This document shows, piece by piece, positions 53,832 through 58,435 of a stretch of 58,435 nt of DNA (position 1 is the first letter of the stretch; each line of letters opens with the position of its first letter). Made by a program: the position numbers and the translations under genes. The stretch comes from a virus: IMG/VR virus record IMGVR_UViG_3300048549_000383, positions 1-58,435 of that record. The stretch is one strand, 5' to 3'. The notes below the pieces were generated by a model. It was not told where the DNA came from, made no database searches, and saw only the letters and a list, made by a program, of their open reading frames with translations.

Positions 53832-54047
53832 TCAGTGTTCTTGTTTATTTATAGGTTCAACAGGAGGATTATATTTCAAAAACTCCCTGAAAGTCATTTT
53901 CATCTCCCGTTCTGTCATTCCACAATGTTTGGCAGCGTGTGGAAGGTTCATTGTGGCACGATACAGTGCCACATTTGACTCCTTGACGAGTTCGGGAGTG
54001 GTGACTACCTTATCTTCCTTGACCTCTGTACCTCTTTTGCTTACCAT
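53832..54047 (-). CDS. Small helical protein (71 aa), unknown function
   Basis: I chose the ATG at 54047 (MVSKRGTEVKEDKVVTTPEL). A longer frame extends to 54134 but would overlap the well-supported 49-residue gene much more. The C-terminal part (MNLPHAAKHCGMTEREMKMT, then FREFLKYNPPVEP) looks like a helix-turn-helix-type or small helical domain that I recognise as conserved in T4-like cyanophages, but without a known function. The overlap with the upstream small gene is 38 bases. The TATAAATA promoter for gp25 lies within its last codons. Exact start uncertain. Confidence 0.68.
   Translation of the reverse strand: MVSKRGTEVKEDKVVTTPELVKESNVALYRATMNLPHAAKHCGMTEREMKMTFREFLKYNPPVEPINKQEH
53846..53853 (-). 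promoter_or_regulatory. Late promoter TATAAATA for gp25
   Basis: Perfect late consensus at the end of the 71-residue gene, 29 bases upstream of the gp25 TTG start. A second AT-rich stretch, GATATAAATC, lies closer but is too near the start codon to serve as the promoter. Confidence 0.75.
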
Positions 54048-54159
54048 TTCGTGATGTTGCGCTAAGTTTAGTGTTTTGTGATGCTCCCTGACGGGTTCTT
54101 TTAGGTTGTGATGGGATAAAGTTACCACCAGCAAGTCCTGTCGTTGATCTCTTTGCCAT
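54010..54159 (-). CDS. Short basic cyanophage-type protein (49 aa)
   Basis: ATG at 54159 with AGGAGCA directly upstream, stop TAA at 54012-54010. The sequence starts MAKRSTTGLAGGNFIPSQPK and goes on with KRTRQGASQNT and a basic ending KRYRGQGR. I recognise this Lys/Arg-rich pattern as a small protein repeated in many marine T4-like phages near the baseplate genes; its function is unknown. A nucleic-acid-binding or internal virion role would fit the charge but is inference. It has the clearest ribosome site in the region. Confidence 0.75.
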   Translation of the reverse strand: MAKRSTTGLAGGNFIPSQPKRTRQGASQNTKLSATSRNGKQKRYRGQGR

Positions 54160-54161
54160 TA

Positions 54162-54168
54162 TGCTCCT
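54162..54168 (-). promoter_or_regulatory. Strong ribosome-binding site for the 49-aa gene
   Basis: AGGAGCA on the minus strand ends two bases before the ATG at 54159. Most other genes in the window lack so good a match and seem to rely on coupling, so this supports the short gene and its start. Confidence 0.6.
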
Positions 54169-54177
54169 ATGGGGACC

Positions 54178-54720
54178 CTAAGATGATAGCACATTTGGTG
54201 ATCCATACGCAACCACACTGTTACAGGGGTATGACCACCCCATCCAACCAGGTGTTCCTACACCAAGTGGATCCAAAACGCGAGCCACTGGTAGTTTTGC
54301 AGCAAACACAGTCAGTGTTGATGTGAAAGCGAATCGAACATGACCAATTCCAGCGTTATCTTCAATCGTTAAGTTTGAACATGGGATAGGAGTAGGTACA
54401 GGACACAATCCTTTGCTACATGGACACAGATAAATGATAATATTTGTGCAAGTTGAGATGTGTGGTGTGAATACATCACCAAAAGTCATACAAGGAAGAC
54501 CGTTGATGAGTACAGTTGCCTTGATAGCACTCAGTGGATTGATCGGAATTAGAGGAGTAGGGGGCCACCAACATGTCCATTCCTTAATAACGATACTGTA
54601 AGGGATGGGAGGTGTCTTACAGGGTTGCACAGAGTGGACTGTGGGGGGTATACAGATGCCATGTCCTGAGTCAGGTAGTCCTGTGATAGGTGCAACTGGT
54701 AGTAGTAGTCCGAATGCCAT
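54178..54720 (-). CDS. PAAR-like spike-tip candidate (180 aa)
   Basis: A Pro-, Cys- and Gly-rich protein without long helices. GHGICIPPTVHS at the start, ATVLINGLPCMTFGDVFTPH followed by ISTCTN in the middle, and KLPVARVLDPLGVGTPG near the end give the Gly-Asp and His/Cys turns expected of a PAAR-like fold, the cone that sharpens phage and type VI secretion spikes and often binds one metal ion. T4 gp5.4 has this role with 97 residues; this one is longer. It lies between the baseplate genes and a large structural gene. Assignment is pattern-based; a different baseplate protein is possible. Confidence 0.6.
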   Translation of the reverse strand: MAFGLLLPVAPITGLPDSGHGICIPPTVHSVQPCKTPPIPYSIVIKEWTCWWPPTPLIPINPLSAIKATVLINGLPCMTFGDVFTPHISTCTNIIIYLCPCSKGLCPVPTPIPCSNLTIEDNAGIGHVRFAFTSTLTVFAAKLPVARVLDPLGVGTPGWMGWSYPCNSVVAYGSPNVLSS

Positions 54721-54722
54721 GA

Positions 54723-57700
54723 TTAACCGTTAAATAAATTGTCTGTGTCCGTAGAGAAATCCGATATCCTTGTATTCAAATCATCCTCAAAACTGTAATC
54801 CTCATCAATGAAGTCCTTGTATGTATCATCTTCAAATTCAATATCTCTGAGAGAACTATATTTATTTTTAAGTAACTCTTTATCAGCAGGATCATGAGAT
54901 GATAAATGTATTTTCCTGAGTGGTGCTGGTGGATTTGGTTGTACAACTTCATTCCTTTCATTAAAGATACCTCCTCCACATTCATCAAAGAATGGATTAC
55001 CCATATTTCTAGCAGTTTGACCAAACGTGATAGTTGATCCTGCACTCCAATTCTTAATAGTCATAACACCAGAGTATGGTCCCATAATCATACCAAGTTG
55101 ATTCATTTGATATGGATCAATAGCGATTGATAAGTCATTCACATATTCTAATGCAAACTCATTTGATGCTGGTGAATTGGCATTACCACTACCATATAGA
55201 AGGAGATACAAGTAGAAGACAGGATATAGACATGTGACACCAGCACCAAACCCTTGATAGATACCTACCGATCCATCATTCCTCTGTTCCCAGAAAGTTT
55301 GACCAGGTGTTTTTCCTTGTGTTTGATTATTACCTGTTCCCAGAGGGTAATAGGAACCATAGACATCTAAGACACCATTAGGGTTTCCATTGCCGCTAGA
55401 ACGCCTTACATAGGTGTCCCAGCACTCTTCTGCTGGCATACCACCTTGCAGTCGTTTGATGGATGCTGTGTAGTACACATTACTATTGTTAGTTTGACCA
55501 GCAGCAGCAAGAACCGTTGATGTACTTGTAGATGTCGATCCATCTTCATTTGTTGTAGTAGTGGTTGTAGTGTCGAATCTATCAGGAGTAGTATATGTTA
55601 ATGATCGAGTTCGATATGATTCGATGTTCTCTCCTAACCACACAGATAACTGTGTGAGTTCTGAGTAGTCTGCATGTTGCCAGTCATACGTATTCTCATC
55701 TAAACCAATAGGAACAAATACTACATCATTACCACCAGAAGGATCCCAGTAGCATCTACCCTCCACAGAACCAGTAATACCAGATGTTGCACCAACCATC
55801 GACCCAGTGATGTTACGAGTACACTTCCAGCAATTCTTATTATCTACTCCACCACTAGTTACAGGACGTGGTTTAGTAACGGATGGTTGATCAAGTTTAT
55901 GCATCCATGCCATGAAGTTCTCACCATCGGGTCCAATGGTTTTACCACGAGTAGAAAGAGTTACTTTGAAAGCACCATTGTCACCCTTGGATGCACAATA
56001 CTTATAAACAATGAAACCAAATGCTTTGCCAGTTTCTTCATCCAGATATGGACAAGGTAGATCCTTGAACCTAGTTACATTGTAGAACTTAGGTTGTGGA
56101 ATAACAATACACTCCTGACCATTGTTCCACCCATAGAAGTCACTGAGTTTATCCATCTCACCATCTGCTGCCTTCGCTGCTATCGTTGCCTCAGAGTAAG
56201 TAGTCTGGAACATCTGAGCAAATGCTGTACTGTTCTTAACCAGAAACTCAAAGTCATCTTCATTAGGTAATGCAGCAGTTGCTAACCTAGGTACAGTGAT
56301 CTTAACACACTCCTTAGGAATGCCTTGACATAGTGCAGTTTTCTCTACTTCATCAATCTCACCAATTTTAATATAACCAGTTGGATACGTAGCATTGAAA
56401 CCATTCATCATGGTCTGCATACTCTTCAACGTACCATCATCCAAGACACCCAGTTGACTAGTATTCAAGTCACTCTTTTCTGCAATTGCTTCTTTCAGTG
56501 ATTTGGTTTTTATTTCACTCGAACGGTATCGACCAGTCTTAGGATCGATATCTGAGTTTCTTATATTCTCAACTCTCTTCTCAGGTGAGACAGTTTCCTT
56601 GAATGCTTTCTGCCCCTTCTTGGTATTGGGACCTCGCATCTTATACTCTTCTTCCTCAACCTCTGCCACAAAGATTCTAGGAGGATTGTCTGGATCAGGA
56701 TCATAACCTGCACCACGATCTACAATAGTAATTTCTTGAATAGCACCATTAGCATCAAGTTTACTAACTTCAAGTTTAGCAGGTTTCATCAAACGACGCC
56801 TACGATCCTCACTACTAGTTGTCTTTAATTTCTTATCACGAATTGATATTGATGTGAGAGTGGTTTGCTTCTCATCTTCATCCATACCTTCAATCTTCAC
56901 ATCAGAGTTAGATGCATAGGGATAATCATTCTCCCTCTTCTGCATTCTCTTTTTACTGTCACGATTCAGACCGTTGACTGCTTTCTTACTTATACGTTTT
57001 AGATTATAATCATAGTCGTCACCATCATAGTTCTCAATATGATCTTCTGGGATTCTAAATTTAGTATCTTCATACTTAAATTGTTGTGTGACTTCCCTAG
57101 TTAAGTCCATCGCACCATACTCATTCAAGATCAAAGGATCCTGAATTACGACCGATGGATTCTTATATCCAAACCCTGCATTTTCGATAATAATAGATGA
57201 GATGCGCCCGTCCTTACTCACCTTTGCAGATAATTCTGCTTGATCTAAGGTCTTACTATGGATCAGTGCATCGCGGTCAATTTCTACTTTGTAGTAACTT
57301 AGTTTTTTCGGAAACTCATACACACCAAAGAATGCTGCACGATCACCAACACCATATCCAGCAATCACTTCGATGTTAGCAGGGTCTCTACCATTGGGTG
57401 TAAAGATCTGTCCCTCAGTAAATGCATCACCATCACCAATCAACTCCATATAACCACAACGGAGTTTGTTACCAAAGTAAGCGTGTTCACCAATCTCCCA
57501 TCCATTGATAGTATCACCTTCTGCAAATCTATCAACACCACCATCAACGTATCTAAACAAGAGTGTATGACTTTCAGTATCACACACCTTGAAACATTCA
57601 TTCATACCATGATGCTGGAAGTCTGTAAGAGACAACGAGGTATTAGTAGTTCTCCATGAGTCAGGACGAATCTCATAGAAGTGTGAATGATACTCTTTAC

Positions 57701-58435
57701 TAACTAGTGCTTCATCACATACACACCTATCATCTGCTGGTGTGGCAGCAGCGGTCCCTGGTACATTTTTATTAGGACATTGGTTACGGTTACTAATACT
57801 ATACTGAACAGAGAAGATCGGTCCATTCCATGGATACGTTGTGTTGTACACATAGTAGAAGAACTGCGAATCAAATGCTGCATGGAATTCAAGATACTTG
57901 GGTACTGCCGCTTTGACTGCACCATTCTTACCATACACCCATTCAAAGTATGCATCACGATTATCAATCGGACAAATTTGTGGATCACCCCATCCCACAG
58001 CAGGATGCCTATTCGTAGAATATGATCCGCTAAGACGATTACTTCTGAAATAACTATAATTAAAGACACCACCACCATTGGCAACCATCTGACCATCTTG
58101 ATCATACTGTCTTAGATATCCTGCATCAGCATCAAACTGATATTCATAATTCTCATGAGTGTAGATAGCAGCACTACCACCAACACTAGGATGACCACCT
58201 AGATCAGGTCCTTCCCATTCATACCAACCTGAACGAGTTGCATAATCAACAGGTGTACTATAACCAATCGGTCCAATCAATCCTACATCTGCATATACCT
58301 TACGATTGCCTGTTGTAGTATCCTTCGCAAAACACCACCCTACAATACCAACATAATCATACTCCTCATCACGAGGAGACTTACAATCAGGTACGCCATT
58401 CACGCGCTCTAAATTTACTTCCCCTGCTGGATTAG
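54723..58435 (-). CDS. Large virion structural protein, N-terminus beyond window (partial)
   Basis: The reading frame is open to the window edge: upstream of the GTG at 58403 it continues as NPAGEVNLERV without a stop, so the true start lies outside. At least 1226 residues are present. The N-terminal part has many Tyr, Gly and Asp (WYEWEGPDLGGHPSVGG, YEYQFDADAGYLRQYDQDGQ). Two G-x-G-Y motifs (IIIENAGFGYKNPSVV and ITIVDRGAGYDPDP) match those in the nearby baseplate genes. The middle is highly charged (KRISKKAVNGLNRDSKKRMQ), and the C-terminal half includes CLYPVFYLYLLLYGSG and an acidic tail. No family recognised; the position suggests a baseplate hub or spike-associated structural protein. 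An AATAAATA element lies near its 3' end. Confidence 0.7.
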   Translation of the reverse strand, partial: NPAGEVNLERVNGVPDCKSPRDEEYDYVGIVGWCFAKDTTTGNRKVYADVGLIGPIGYSTPVDYATRSGWYEWEGPDLGGHPSVGGSAAIYTHENYEYQFDADAGYLRQYDQDGQMVANGGGVFNYSYFRSNRLSGSYSTNRHPAVGWGDPQICPIDNRDAYFEWVYGKNGAVKAAVPKYLEFHAAFDSQFFYYVYNTTYPWNGPIFSVQYSISNRNQCPNKNVPGTAAATPADDRCVCDEALVSKEYHSHFYEIRPDSWRTTNTSLSLTDFQHHGMNECFKVCDTESHTLLFRYVDGGVDRFAEGDTINGWEIGEHAYFGNKLRCGYMELIGDGDAFTEGQIFTPNGRDPANIEVIAGYGVGDRAAFFGVYEFPKKLSYYKVEIDRDALIHSKTLDQAELSAKVSKDGRISSIIIENAGFGYKNPSVVIQDPLILNEYGAMDLTREVTQQFKYEDTKFRIPEDHIENYDGDDYDYNLKRISKKAVNGLNRDSKKRMQKRENDYPYASNSDVKIEGMDEDEKQTTLTSISIRDKKLKTTSSEDRRRRLMKPAKLEVSKLDANGAIQEITIVDRGAGYDPDPDNPPRIFVAEVEEEEYKMRGPNTKKGQKAFKETVSPEKRVENIRNSDIDPKTGRYRSSEIKTKSLKEAIAEKSDLNTSQLGVLDDGTLKSMQTMMNGFNATYPTGYIKIGEIDEVEKTALCQGIPKECVKITVPRLATAALPNEDDFEFLVKNSTAFAQMFQTTYSEATIAAKAADGEMDKLSDFYGWNNGQECIVIPQPKFYNVTRFKDLPCPYLDEETGKAFGFIVYKYCASKGDNGAFKVTLSTRGKTIGPDGENFMAWMHKLDQPSVTKPRPVTSGGVDNKNCWKCTRNITGSMVGATSGITGSVEGRCYWDPSGGNDVVFVPIGLDENTYDWQHADYSELTQLSVWLGENIESYRTRSLTYTTPDRFDTTTTTTTNEDGSTSTSTSTVLAAAGQTNNSNVYYTASIKRLQGGMPAEECWDTYVRRSSGNGNPNGVLDVYGSYYPLGTGNNQTQGKTPGQTFWEQRNDGSVGIYQGFGAGVTCLYPVFYLYLLLYGSGNANSPASNEFALEYVNDLSIAIDPYQMNQLGMIMGPYSGVMTIKNWSAGSTITFGQTARNMGNPFFDECGGGIFNERNEVVQPNPPAPLRKIHLSSHDPADKELLKNKYSSLRDIEFEDDTYKDFIDEDYSFEDDLNTRISDFSTDTDNLFNG
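54859..54866 (-). promoter_or_regulatory. Possible late promoter AATAAATA
   Basis: One mismatch to the consensus, within the 3' end of the large structural gene and about 139 bases upstream of the PAAR-like gene. Could drive the PAAR-like and small genes; coding coincidence is possible. Confidence 0.35.

Noticed and set aside
1-58435. tRNA genes, CRISPR arrays, insertion sequences or photosynthesis genes
   Set aside because: None was found by eye on either strand; there is almost no non-coding space to hold them.

Overview
The window is a late (structural and packaging) gene block of a tailed virus with a contractile tail, of the T4-like myovirus type. Every gene I can support lies on the minus strand, genes are packed with ATGA-type overlaps or gaps of a few bases, and late-type promoters of the form NATAAATA occur on the same strand. 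Recognisable T4 homologues appear in T4 order when read on the minus strand: gp25, gp6, gp7, gp8, gp13, gp14, gp15, gp16, gp17. The very large fibre and baseplate proteins, the DUF4815 protein, the YHYH-domain proteins, the small conserved 'MAKRSTTGL' protein and a 6-phosphogluconate-dehydrogenase-like fragment fit a marine cyanophage (Synechococcus or Prochlorococcus myovirus) best. A pelagic phage of another host cannot be excluded from this window alone.

Layout in transcription order (right to left). 58435-54723: a large structural protein cut by the window edge. 54720-53832: a PAAR-like spike-tip candidate and two small overlapping genes. 53817-30122: the baseplate wedge genes gp25, gp6 (with a cysteine-rich insert) and a 6973-residue gp7-like protein that carries a predicted beta-propeller, two LamG-like domains, a YHYH-like region and about seven copies of a helical repeat. 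30105-23577: a YHYH plus Ig-like protein, a protein ending in a cupredoxin-like domain, a Gly-rich repeat protein and gp8. 23573-15677: a 2476-residue DUF4815 protein and two small coiled-coil proteins, closed by a UUCG hairpin terminator. 15593-8685: a 2302-residue fibre with an Mtd-type N-terminus. 8678-5549: neck and tail-completion proteins gp13, gp14 and gp15 and the small terminase gp16. 5524-1197: an island of about 14 mostly small genes between gp16 and gp17. 1195-1: the large terminase gp17, cut by the window edge.

Together the genes build the baseplate and its fibres, join tail to head (gp13/14/15) and package DNA (gp16/17). The most distinctive parts are the giant gp7 with its insertions, small beta-rich motifs that recur in gp14, gp15, gp8, gp7, DUF4815 and neighbouring genes, and the gp16-gp17 island. 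In that island two lysine-rich proteins carry a sequence very like the T4 capsid-targeting leader, so they are candidates for internal head proteins.

No tRNA, CRISPR, insertion sequence or plus-strand gene was found, and there is no stretch of 300 bases or more without a gene.
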